Below are positions 6,505 through 12,339 of a DNA stretch of 12,339 bases, one piece after another. Position numbers and translations under genes: made by a program. The number at the start of each line of letters is the position of its first letter. The stretch's first letter is position 1. The stretch is from Kiritimatiellia bacterium (GTDB lineage Bacteria > Verrucomicrobiota > Kiritimatiellia > RFP12 > UBA3636). The notes under the pieces are model-generated. The model saw only the letters and a program-made list of their open reading frames with translations, was not told where the DNA came from and did not search any database. The DNA lies in NCBI GenBank assembly GCA_016295275.1, contig JAEDLN010000049.1:1-12339 (forward strand), given 5' to 3'.

Positions 6505-7095
6505 ATGAAATTCCGTTGCTCTGTTTGCGGTTATGTCTACGAAGGCGACGAAGCTCCCGCTCAGTGCCCCCAGTGCAAGGCCGCCAAGGAAAAGTTTGTC
6601 AAAGTCGAAGAAGCTCCCAAGGCCGACAAGCCCGCTGCTTCCGCCCCCGGAAAAGGCAAGCTTGATCTCCCGATGATGGCTTGCGAACATGTCGTCGGCT
6701 CCGCCAAGGGTCTCGACGAGCGTGTCGTCCAGGGTCTCCGTGACAACTTCATGGGCGAATGCACCGAGGTTGGCATGTATCTGGCCATGTCGCGCCAGGC
6801 CGAGCGCGACGGCTATCCCGAAGTCGCCGAAGCCTTCAAGCGCTATGCCTTCGAAGAAGCCGAACACGCCGCCAAGTTTGCCGAACTTCTCGGCGAGGTC
6901 GTTACGCCTTGCACGAAGAAGAATCTCGAGCTCCGCACGGAAGCCGAGACCGGTGCCTGCGAAGGCAAACTCGAACTGGCCAAGCTCGCCAAGGAACTTG
7001 GCTACGATGCCGTCCACGACACCGTTCATGAAATGGCCAAGGACGAAGCCCGCCACGGCAAGGGCTTTGCCGGTCTCCTCCAGCGCTGGTTCTAA
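6505..7095 (+). CDS. Reverse rubrerythrin (peroxide reductase)
   Basis: A 196-residue non-haem iron protein with the domain order of reverse rubrerythrins: an N-terminal rubredoxin-like Fe(Cys)4 domain (Cys5, Cys8, Cys21, Cys24), a lysine/alanine/proline-rich linker (32-52) and a C-terminal ferritin-like diiron domain (about 60-196). Diiron ligands visible are Glu85 in GECTEVGMY, the Glu118-x-x-His121 motif in FEEAEHA and Glu181-x-x-His184 in DEARHG. Clostridial relatives reduce hydrogen peroxide, and in some cases oxygen, with electrons from NADH via rubredoxin partners, protecting anaerobes. The ATG at 6505 has a good ribosome binding site and starts exactly at the rubredoxin fold. Codon choice (AAG, CTC, GCC, CCC favoured) is more biased than in most neighbours, as expected for an abundant protein. 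A promoter with a PerR-like box lies upstream and the PerR-like gene follows downstream. Confidence 0.95.
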   Translation: MKFRCSVCGYVYEGDEAPAQCPQCKAAKEKFVKVEEAPKADKPAASAPGKGKLDLPMMACEHVVGSAKGLDERVVQGLRDNFMGECTEVGMYLAMSRQAERDGYPEVAEAFKRYAFEEAEHAAKFAELLGEVVTPCTKKNLELRTEAETGACEGKLELAKLAKELGYDAVHDTVHEMAKDEARHGKGFAGLLQRWF

Positions 7096-7152
7096 GGCGC
7101 TCCCGTTTTCGGCGTCTCCCGCATGGCGGAGAGACGACTGAAAACAGCCCGT

Positions 7153-7195
7153 CCGCCGGTCCGTTCCAAGCGGACGTACCGGCGGGTTTCTTTTT
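7153..7195 (+). terminator. Rho-independent terminator after the rubrerythrin gene
   Basis: CCGCCG (7153-7158) pairs with CGGCGG (7180-7185), and inside it GTCCG (7159-7163) can pair with CGGAC (7171-7175). A T-rich tract (7187-7195) follows directly. It ends about 28 bases before the PerR-like gene, so that gene would depend on read-through or its own promoter. Confidence 0.8.
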
Positions 7196-7223
7196 CTTCT
7201 TCCGCAATCCGAACTACGCAGAC

Positions 7224-7676
7224 ATGAAAGCGAACAGACAGTCGCTTCGCGCCCTTTTGACGGCGCACGGCATTCCGGTCACCATGCAACGGATTGCAAT
7301 CCTGGAGTTCGTCCAATCGGATCGCGGACATCCGTTCGCCGATACGGTTTACCAAAACCTCCGGGAAAAACTTCCGACCCTGTCGCTTACGACGGTCTAC
7401 AGTACGCTCCGCCTTTTTTGCGAGCATGGCCTTGTCCGAATGGTGCCATGCAATGACGCGGCAGGGATGAGATTCGACGCAGATCTGAAACCGCATGCGC
7501 ATTTCCGTTGCGAAAAATGCGGGGAAATCTACGATATGGAATCCGGAGATTGGAAGAAAGCGCCTCCCGGATGCCGGATTCCGGAAGGCTTCCATGTTTC
7601 GGAATGCTTGGTCATGCTGAACGGACTGTGCGCAAAATGCACGGCGGAAAGCCAAACGCGGCAATCGCACGCCTGA
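7224..7676 (+). CDS. Fur-family transcriptional regulator, PerR-like
   Basis: A 150-residue metal-dependent repressor of the Fur family. The winged-helix domain (about 5-82) contains TLSLTTVYSTLRLF (52-65), the DNA-reading helix of the family. All five ligands of the PerR regulatory metal site are in place: His36, Asp85, His91, His93 and Asp104. Asp104 is the residue that in PerR replaces a glutamate of Fur. The structural zinc site is complete: Cys96, Cys99, Cys136 and Cys139. PerR proteins bind Fe(II) or Mn(II), and iron-catalysed oxidation of the histidines by peroxide releases DNA. Position after a reverse rubrerythrin and a PerR-like box in that gene's promoter fit this role. No Shine-Dalgarno or clear promoter precedes the ATG at 7224. 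A Fur or Zur specificity cannot be excluded from sequence alone, but the Asp104 and gene context favour PerR. Confidence 0.9.
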   Translation: MKANRQSLRALLTAHGIPVTMQRIAILEFVQSDRGHPFADTVYQNLREKLPTLSLTTVYSTLRLFCEHGLVRMVPCNDAAGMRFDADLKPHAHFRCEKCGEIYDMESGDWKKAPPGCRIPEGFHVSECLVMLNGLCAKCTAESQTRQSHA

Positions 7677-7846
7677 CGGTTTGCTCGAAGGCGCAATGCC
7701 ATACCCGCCGGTACGCAATTTGCGGCAGCGCTTCCATCCCATGCTCCCCGCAATGGCAGACCGCCACGGCGATCGCCACGCCACACCCCGCCGGACCATT
7801 GCACCGGAGAGAAGCCCGCCGGATGAAACGCATGTCCTGTAGAACG

Positions 7847-7885
7847 AAAAAAAGCACCCCCGCAGAAGCGAGGGTGCTTTTTTTT
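7847..7885. terminator. Bidirectional rho-independent terminator
   Basis: AAAGCACCC (7851-7859) pairs with GGGTGCTTT (7872-7880); inside, after one mismatch, CGC (7861-7863) pairs with GCG (7868-7870) around an AGAA loop. Seven A residues precede (7847-7853) and eight T residues follow (7878-7885), so it can stop transcripts from both the PerR-like gene and the convergent beta-barrel gene. The stretch 7677-7846 otherwise holds no gene I can support. Confidence 0.92.
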
Positions 7886-7911
7886 AACGAATTGCTTTGC
7901 GCGATGTCAAT

Positions 7912-8682
7912 TTAGAAGGTGTAGGCGACACCAGCGGAGAAGATCCACTTGACGTCATAGCCGAAATCGCCAGTCGGAAGCATGGAATCTTCCATGCGGG
8001 CGATGTATTCGGCCTTCACGTAGCCAATGCCGTAGCCGAGAGAGGCAGAGAGATCGGCGCAGGTGAATCCGTGCTCGTGGGGCGCTCCATCGATGTTGTT
8101 GTCCGTGTAGAGGACTTCGGCGTTGAGACCAAGGGAGAGATCCGTGTCGGCGATGGTGGCCAAGGTGAGATCCTTGCCGGCGCCTGCGAAGATTTCCCAC
8201 TTGCCTTCCGAAGAACCGCCAAAGCGATACTTGGAAATGACATAGGTGTTGACAAAGCCAAAGTCATAGCCGACCTTCGCGACGAACACATTGTCCTGAT
8301 CGGAACCGGAACGCGGATAATCGTATTCGAGATAGCCAATCATGAGAGTCAGATTTTCGTCCAGACCAAAGGCCGCCGCAAGGTCGAGATCGATGTTGAA
8401 ATCGATTTCGGAGAAACGACCGCTCTTCAGCGTGGGATCGGCGGTATATTTGCCGAGATCAATGTTTCCCCAAACGCCCAAGGAAAGCGGAAGGGAAACG
8501 TCACCGACCTTCAGATCACCGATACCAATCCAGGGCTGAGCGACGGCGCTGTTGTTGCATGTCACACCGGATGCGACATAGGCATTCTTGACATCAACGC
8601 CAAAGTCAACCGTGGCTGCAGGAGCAGAGGCGGCAAGCATGCCTGCCGTCACTGCGACGGTTGCGATGAGATTTTTTTTCAT
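7912..8682 (-). CDS. Exported outer-membrane beta-barrel protein, function unknown
   Basis: A 256-residue protein with a clear signal peptide: MKKN, a hydrophobic core and a likely cleavage after Ala20-Pro-Ala22. The mature part (about 234 residues) alternates polar and hydrophobic residues with many glycines and aromatics, as in SLPLSLGVWGNIDLGKY, and it ends in GVAYTF with a terminal phenylalanine, the usual signal for outer-membrane barrel assembly. This predicts a small barrel of perhaps 10-12 strands; I do not recognise a named family and cannot assign a substrate. The first methionine of the long open frame (9228) is rejected because it runs through luxS in another frame; the start at 8682 is set by the signal peptide. 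Codon choice is biased (AAG, GCC, ATC), suggesting high expression. A perfect inverted repeat lies in its upstream region, and the bidirectional terminator ends the unit. Confidence 0.85.
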   Translation of the reverse strand: MKKNLIATVAVTAGMLAASAPAATVDFGVDVKNAYVASGVTCNNSAVAQPWIGIGDLKVGDVSLPLSLGVWGNIDLGKYTADPTLKSGRFSEIDFNIDLDLAAAFGLDENLTLMIGYLEYDYPRSGSDQDNVFVAKVGYDFGFVNTYVISKYRFGGSSEGKWEIFAGAGKDLTLATIADTDLSLGLNAEVLYTDNNIDGAPHEHGFTCADLSASLGYGIGYVKAEYIARMEDSMLPTGDFGYDVKWIFSAGVAYTF

Positions 8683-8708
8683 GTTCGTACTTTGTTTGTA
8701 GGGTTGAT

Positions 8709-8728
8709 ATCGAACAAACCCGTTCGAT
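8709..8728. repeat. Perfect inverted repeat upstream of the beta-barrel gene
   Basis: ATCGAAC (8709-8715) and GTTCGAT (8722-8728) form 7-bp perfect arms around six bases, 27 bases from the start codon on the minus strand. It could be an operator or an mRNA leader stem-loop. No convincing -35/-10 pair could be fixed around it, though an AT-rich stretch lies near 8740-8750. Confidence 0.45.
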
Positions 8729-8880
8729 GTGGGGCTTCTACGATAAAATCGCCGGAGCGCCTTAATGGTGCAATATTTCTTTACAAATGGAAAGCAAAAA
8801 ATACACAAATAAGGAAGGAGAGATGAATCTGCTGAATGCATCGCATCTCCCCGCCTGTCGCAGTTTGCTCCCGCCATCGG

Positions 8881-8940
8881 AAAAACGGTTCGGCAAGACG
8901 CCGAAAGCCGTCTGTCGACGTCCTTCGATCGCGTCTTGCC
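8881..8940 (-). terminator. Probable terminator downstream of luxS
   Basis: On the minus strand GGCAAGACGC (8940-8931) pairs perfectly over 10 bp with GCGTCTTGCC (8901-8892), enclosing 29 bases. After five bases (8891-8887) and a G at 8886 comes a run of five T (8885-8881). It lies 20 bases past the luxS stop codon. The long loop is unusual for an intrinsic terminator, so a structured 3' end or small RNA remains possible. Confidence 0.5.
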
Positions 8941-8960
8941 AAACCCTGCCCAGCCGCACG

Positions 8961-9452
8961 TCAAACGGTCTGGTTGCCGGGCGTAAGCGGATACTCGAAA
9001 CACGGATTCGTCTTGAGCGTTTCCGCAAAGCGCGCGGCTTCGTATTTGGCCATTGCCAAATCGTGAAGGAGATAATTGCCGCAATTCTCCGCCGTCGCTC
9101 CCGGAACCTCCCCTTCCCAATCGCGCAGACTCTCGAACGCCGCAATCACAAGCGGACAAATCTCCTGCGGCGAAGGTCGCCCTTTGACAATGAGATAATT
9201 TCCCGTCAGACAACCCATCGGACCCCAATAGACGATTCGATCCTTCCAGACGGGATCGTTGCGCAAAAACGTGGCCACAATATGCTCGATCGTGTGCAAT
9301 GCGTTGGGATGAACCGCCGGTTCGGCGTTCGGACGCTTCATGCGGACGTCGAACGTCGTTGCAAAATCCCCGCCGATCGAATCTACGCGGGAAACGTAGA
9401 TGCCGGGCCGAATCCGGGTGTGGTCAATTTGAAAGCTGGCAATAAGTTCCAT
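8961..9452 (-). CDS. luxS: S-ribosylhomocysteine lyase (AI-2 synthesis)
   Basis: LuxS cleaves S-ribosylhomocysteine to homocysteine and 4,5-dihydroxy-2,3-pentanedione, the precursor of autoinducer 2, in the activated methyl cycle. The 163-residue protein shows all key parts: the N-terminal SFQIDHTRI segment (6-14), the metal-binding HTIEH motif (His53, Glu56, His57), the catalytic Cys81 in GPMGCLTG, and the third metal ligand Cys124 in ENCGNY. Length is normal for the family. The open frame continues 51 codons upstream, but family similarity begins at the ATG at 9452; an ATG four codons earlier lies inside the predicted -10. No Shine-Dalgarno is present. The usual partner Pfs (methylthioadenosine/SAH nucleosidase) is not in the window. 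The gene is divergent from the VIT-domain protein and shares a 189-base intergenic region with it. Confidence 0.95.
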   Translation of the reverse strand: MELIASFQIDHTRIRPGIYVSRVDSIGGDFATTFDVRMKRPNAEPAVHPNALHTIEHIVATFLRNDPVWKDRIVYWGPMGCLTGNYLIVKGRPSPQEICPLVIAAFESLRDWEGEVPGATAENCGNYLLHDLAMAKYEAARFAETLKTNPCFEYPLTPGNQTV

Positions 9453-9459
9453 GCCCGTA

Positions 9460-9468
9460 ATCATAGCA
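9460..9468 (-). promoter_or_regulatory. Predicted extended -10 promoter of luxS
   Basis: On the minus strand TGCTATGAT reads as an extended -10 element (TGn followed by TATGAT, five of six consensus bases). Only seven bases separate it from the ATG at 9452, which would place the mRNA start at or next to the start codon. No good -35 is visible, as is usual for extended -10 promoters. Confidence 0.4.
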
Positions 9469-9534
9469 AAACCGTTGCGAAAGAGAATCATGCCATCGGA
9501 TTTTTGTCGCGGCTGCACAAAACAAGTGACTCGA

Positions 9535-9563
9535 TTGACGGAACAAATGGCTTGCCTTATGAT
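9535..9563 (+). promoter_or_regulatory. Predicted sigma-70 promoter of the VIT-domain gene
   Basis: TTGACG (9535-9540) and TATGAT (9558-9563) each match the consensus at five of six positions with the ideal 17-base spacer. Transcription would start near 9570, about 72 bases before the chosen ATG. This strengthens the view that the gene starts near 9642 and not at the far upstream end of its open frame. Confidence 0.7.
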
Positions 9564-9641
9564 GGTTTTTGCGGAAAAAAAATAAAGACCATAAGCGTCT
9601 TCCACGATCCTTGCAACCGCACAGAAATTTCCCGCGTCTCT

Positions 9642-12227
9642 ATGAGTACTGCCATGCGACTGAAATCAATTCTCTTCTTTTGTTCGTTTATTCTTTGTGC
9701 GAAGGGGCAAATGCCCGCAATCGTCGATACGGTTGCCCCCATTCCCGCTCCCCTCGTCCGGATCGGCGATCCGCGCGAAAACGAAAAACCCGTGCAAGTC
9801 GAAATGTCCGAACGGACGCTCGAGGAAAATGCGCTCTTCGTACGCGTGTCAGCTTCGTTCGTCTTCACCAATCCGAATGGCAGGAGCATTGCCGGTGAAT
9901 TCGAATTTCCGATTCCCGAGGACGCGGTCGTTTGCGGCTATCGGCTCGAGGTGAACGGCGAAATGACGCCCGCCGCCGTTTGCGATAAGGAAACGGCGCG
10001 CGTTGCGTTCGAAAACGAAACCCGCAAACGGGTCGATCCGGGCTTGGTCGAACACGTCAAAGGAAATGTTTGGAAAACGCGCATTTTCCCGCTCGATCCC
10101 GGAAAGCCGCGGCGGGCGGAGGTGGACTATATCGCGCCTAAAAAGAACGCCGGAAAAGACGCCGTGGGAACCGTCTACGAGCGGGACGGCAATGAAGTCT
10201 ACCGCGCCCGGATAGGTGAGGCCTTCATCGAAAAGAAGGTTTTCGCCGAGGGAATCATCCTATGGGATGCTTCGCTTTCGCGCGAAGGAAAGGTCGCCGA
10301 CGATCGGCGCCGGCTTGAGGAACGACTGCCCGATACGGGTCTTTGGAAACTGATCGCCTATTCCAATGTTCCCGATGCGCCGCGCACGTTTACCCGAAAA
10401 ACCGACTTGCTCAAGGCAATCGACGCCGTCGTCTATGACGGCGCGGCCGATCTTGATGCGGCACTGGCGCTTTGCATCGGCGAAGAACGCCTTGTTTTTA
10501 CGGATGAACTCGATACTTCAAGCCATCTCGTCGAGGTCGAAAAACTTGCGCCGGCCGAAGCGGATGCCATGAGGGATAAGGCCATACCCGCCAAAATACT
10601 GGCAACGGTATGGACGGCTCGCAATGCGAAGGATCTGCCGAGCTGCCGCAAATACGGCGTGGCCGGTCCGGGTATGTCGCTCCTGGTTCTTGAAACGCTC
10701 GAACAATATCTCGAACATAAAATCGAGCCTTCTCCGGAATTGTCGATCCATGCCGAATGGGTCAAACGACGCGCCGCCGAGGATGATCCGATCGACGCAA
10801 AAAAGTCGCAAGCCGAGCATGAAGCGCAATTGCTGAGCATTTGGCAGGAACGCGTCAAATGGTGGAAGAACCCAAAACCGAGCCCCAAAACACCCAAGAG
10901 CGGTCTGTTTGAGACCGTTGCGTCCGGCGCCATGCCACGATCGGAGGCTGCCAACGAGGATTTCCGAGAAGCCGCCATCGAGCCGGAAATGGTGGAGGAT
11001 GCGGCACCTTCCGAAACCCTCGAGCCGGACAATGCCGAGTCCCCCGCTATCGAAACGGAAATGGTTCTGAAAGCGGCACCTTCCGCAACCCTCGATCCGG
11101 ACAACGCCGAGCCCCCCGCTATCCAGACGGAAATGGTTCTGGAAGCGGGACCTTCCGAAAACCTCGATCCGGACAACGCCGAGCCCCCCGCGACGCGCTC
11201 CTCCTCGCCGATGGTTGCGCTCAAGGCATGGGATCCGAAAACGCCGTATCTCGAGGTCATCGAAAAAGCCGCAGCCGATGGCGGAAATGATGCCGCATAC
11301 GCCGCCTATCTGTCCGAACGAAAGACCTATCGCGATTCCCCGGCATTCTATCTCGATGTCGCCGGATGGTTCTTCCGCTCCGGAAACGCTGCGCGCGCAC
11401 TGCGAATCCTTTCGAATCTCGCCGAATTCAAACTCGAAAGCGCGCCGCTCTGGCGCACGATGGGATGGCGCTTGCGAGAAGAGGCTTGCCGCACGGGAGA
11501 CCTGAATCTCTGCAATGCGGCCGTGCGGACTTTCCGGCATGTAAAGGAAATGCGTGGCGAGGAAGGACAAAGCTGGCGCGATCTGGCGACGGTTCTGACC
11601 GAGCGCGGCAAGCGGAAAAGCGCAGCCGGAGATCGGTCCGGCGCCGGAGCAGACCTCTCCGAAGCGGCAGCCCTCCTCAAAACGGCCGCATTCGCGGATC
11701 CCCTCCGGCGAGCGTCTCTTCGCGCAGACGATCTGCAAGTCTGCGTGTTCGCACTCGAAGACCTGAACGGACTGCTGGCGTGGTGCGAGACAAACAAGAA
11801 CAGGATTGACGGTTTTGTCGCGCCCGAACTGGACGAGGCCTATCGCCGCAACCTTCCGGTCAAACTCCGCATCGTCATGACCTGGGACGCCGATGAAACC
11901 GATATCGACTTGCATGTGCTCGAGCCGAACGGCGAAGAATGCTACTTCGGCAACAGCCGTACGGCCGAGGGCGGGTTTCTCTCGGGAGACGTAACAACCG
12001 GATACGGTCCGGAGGAATACCTCAAAAAAGACCTCGAAAAGGGCGTCTACAAGATTTTGTCGAATTACTTCGCTTCGCATCAGACTGCCCTGACCGGCCC
12101 AACTACGGTTCAGGCTACGGTCTATACCGACTGGGCCACCGCAACGGAAAAAATGCAGGTGCTGACGCTCCGGCTCGAAAAGCCAAAGGATAAACAACTT
12201 GTGGGCGAGGTGACGCTGACCGAGTAA
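9642..12227 (+). CDS. Secreted VIT-domain / TPR-like / DUF2135 protein
   Basis: An 861-residue exported protein of unknown role; similar large proteins occur in PVC and other bacteria. Order of parts: signal peptide (1-22, likely cut after Ala-Lys-Gly); VIT domain (about 50-165) with the signature GLVEHVKGNVWKTRIFPLDPG (134-154); a shortened vWA-like part (about 204-300) with DASLS at 209-213 but DGAAD and FTDEL where intact domains usually have GGT and TDG; a family segment MSLLVLETLEQYL (345-357); WQERVKWW (401-408); a Pro/Glu-rich linker with three 24-residue repeats (447-518); a helical TPR-like region (about 535-735, with SPAFYLDVA and RILSNLAE); and DUF2135 (738 to the end) with WDADETDIDLHV and GYGPEEYL. 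VIT and vWA domains usually mediate protein contacts. The open frame runs back to 8787, but that part lies antisense to luxS; the promoter and signal peptide set the start at 9642, with 9654 as an equal alternative. Confidence 0.88.
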   Translation: MSTAMRLKSILFFCSFILCAKGQMPAIVDTVAPIPAPLVRIGDPRENEKPVQVEMSERTLEENALFVRVSASFVFTNPNGRSIAGEFEFPIPEDAVVCGYRLEVNGEMTPAAVCDKETARVAFENETRKRVDPGLVEHVKGNVWKTRIFPLDPGKPRRAEVDYIAPKKNAGKDAVGTVYERDGNEVYRARIGEAFIEKKVFAEGIILWDASLSREGKVADDRRRLEERLPDTGLWKLIAYSNVPDAPRTFTRKTDLLKAIDAVVYDGAADLDAALALCIGEERLVFTDELDTSSHLVEVEKLAPAEADAMRDKAIPAKILATVWTARNAKDLPSCRKYGVAGPGMSLLVLETLEQYLEHKIEPSPELSIHAEWVKRRAAEDDPIDAKKSQAEHEAQLLSIWQERVKWWKNPKPSPKTPKSGLFETVASGAMPRSEAANEDFREAAIEPEMVEDAAPSETLEPDNAESPAIETEMVLKAAPSATLDPDNAEPPAIQTEMVLEAGPSENLDPDNAEPPATRSSSPMVALKAWDPKTPYLEVIEKAAADGGNDAAYAAYLSERKTYRDSPAFYLDVAGWFFRSGNAARALRILSNLAEFKLESAPLWRTMGWRLREEACRTGDLNLCNAAVRTFRHVKEMRGEEGQSWRDLATVLTERGKRKSAAGDRSGAGADLSEAAALLKTAAFADPLRRASLRADDLQVCVFALEDLNGLLAWCETNKNRIDGFVAPELDEAYRRNLPVKLRIVMTWDADETDIDLHVLEPNGEECYFGNSRTAEGGFLSGDVTTGYGPEEYLKKDLEKGVYKILSNYFASHQTALTGPTTVQATVYTDWATATEKMQVLTLRLEKPKDKQLVGEVTLTE
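10980..11195 (+). repeat. Three 72-bp in-frame tandem repeats
   Basis: Codons 447-518 of the VIT protein consist of three consecutive 24-residue units of the form ETEMVLxAAPSxxLDPDNAE followed by PPAI. By eye, units 1 and 2 differ at about 11 of 72 bases, and units 2 and 3 at about 9. Their number keeps the reading frame. They form an acidic, proline-containing linker between the vWA-like and helical parts. Confidence 0.9.
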
Positions 12228-12285
12228 TCCCGACCGGCGCCATGCCTGCAATTCCATCCGCATGCCCCCGCCCGCGCCCACCACA

Positions 12286-12299
12286 GGTAATGCGCATGC
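12286..12299. repeat. Terminal short inverted repeat, right copy
   Basis: ggtaatgcgcatgc is the inverted counterpart of 5-18 (13 of 14 matching). A similar but shorter motif follows at once (gtaatggcgtgcgc, 12300-12313). The surrounding 12228-12339 stretch is GC-rich and holds no gene or clear terminator that I can support. Confidence 0.35.
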
Positions 12300-12339
12300 G
12301 TAATGGCGTGCGCGGAATTGGACCGCGCCATGGGGAACG

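Noticed and set aside
7768..7777. Palindrome GGCGATCGCC
   Set aside because: A single 10-bp palindrome in GC-rich DNA without context or further copies here.
7912..9228. A 438-residue version of the beta-barrel protein
   Set aside because: The extra N-terminal part runs through luxS in another frame and lacks any domain; the signal peptide marks the true start at 8682.
8787..12227. A single 1146-residue protein covering the antisense of luxS and the VIT protein
   Set aside because: The first 285 codons show no family similarity, overlap luxS on the other strand, and end at a signal peptide preceded by a good promoter. The gene was started at 9642.
10518..12284. 588-codon minus-strand open frame
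   Set aside because: Antisense shadow of the VIT protein; its repeats merely mirror the 72-bp repeats of the plus strand.

Overview
The window carries ten protein-coding genes, seven or eight apparent transcription units, and no recognisable rRNA, tRNA, CRISPR or insertion sequence. It suggests a Gram-negative, probably anaerobic bacterium of the Verrucomicrobiota/Kiritimatiellota/Lentisphaerota (PVC) type. The reasons are an exported beta-barrel protein ending in phenylalanine, a VIT/TPR/DUF2135 secreted protein of a kind common in PVC bacteria, a reverse-type rubrerythrin with a PerR-like regulator, and the scarcity of Shine-Dalgarno sequences. The phylum is inference; no marker gene here settles it.

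Left part (1-2146, + strand): a GC-rich non-coding stretch with hairpins, then a small flavin-reductase-like FMN-binding protein with a promoter almost touching its start codon, then an FHA-domain sigma-54 activator with an intact GAFTGA loop and a Fis-type DNA-binding end. Centre-left (2265-5543, + strand): proB, proA and holA, with proA and holA overlapping by one base (TAATG) and a strong ribosome binding site inside the end of proA. ProB and ProA make glutamate-5-semialdehyde for proline synthesis. HolA is the clamp-loader delta subunit and appears translationally coupled to proA. The ProA is unusually divergent at normally conserved positions. A small SGNH/GDSL hydrolase follows (5607-6266).

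Centre (6390-7676, + strand): an oxidative-stress module. A promoter with a PerR-box-like inverted repeat over its -35 element drives a reverse rubrerythrin (peroxide reductase). After a terminator comes a Fur-family regulator that keeps every metal-sensing residue of PerR. The simplest reading is that the regulator represses the rubrerythrin until peroxide oxidises it.

Right part (7847-12227): a strong bidirectional terminator separates this module from two minus-strand genes, an outer-membrane beta-barrel protein and luxS (S-ribosylhomocysteine lyase, activated methyl cycle and AI-2 formation). Divergent from luxS is a large secreted protein with a VIT domain, a reduced vWA-like segment, three near-identical 72-bp tandem repeats, a helical repeat region and a C-terminal DUF2135 domain. 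Short GC-rich sequences at the two ends of the window share a 14-bp inverted repeat (13 of 14 matching).

I found no obviously new multi-gene system. The most worthwhile leads are the self-contained PerR/reverse-rubrerythrin circuit with its predicted operator, the divergent ProA, the VIT protein with degenerate metal-binding motif and expanding repeats, and the two promoters that predict nearly leaderless mRNAs.
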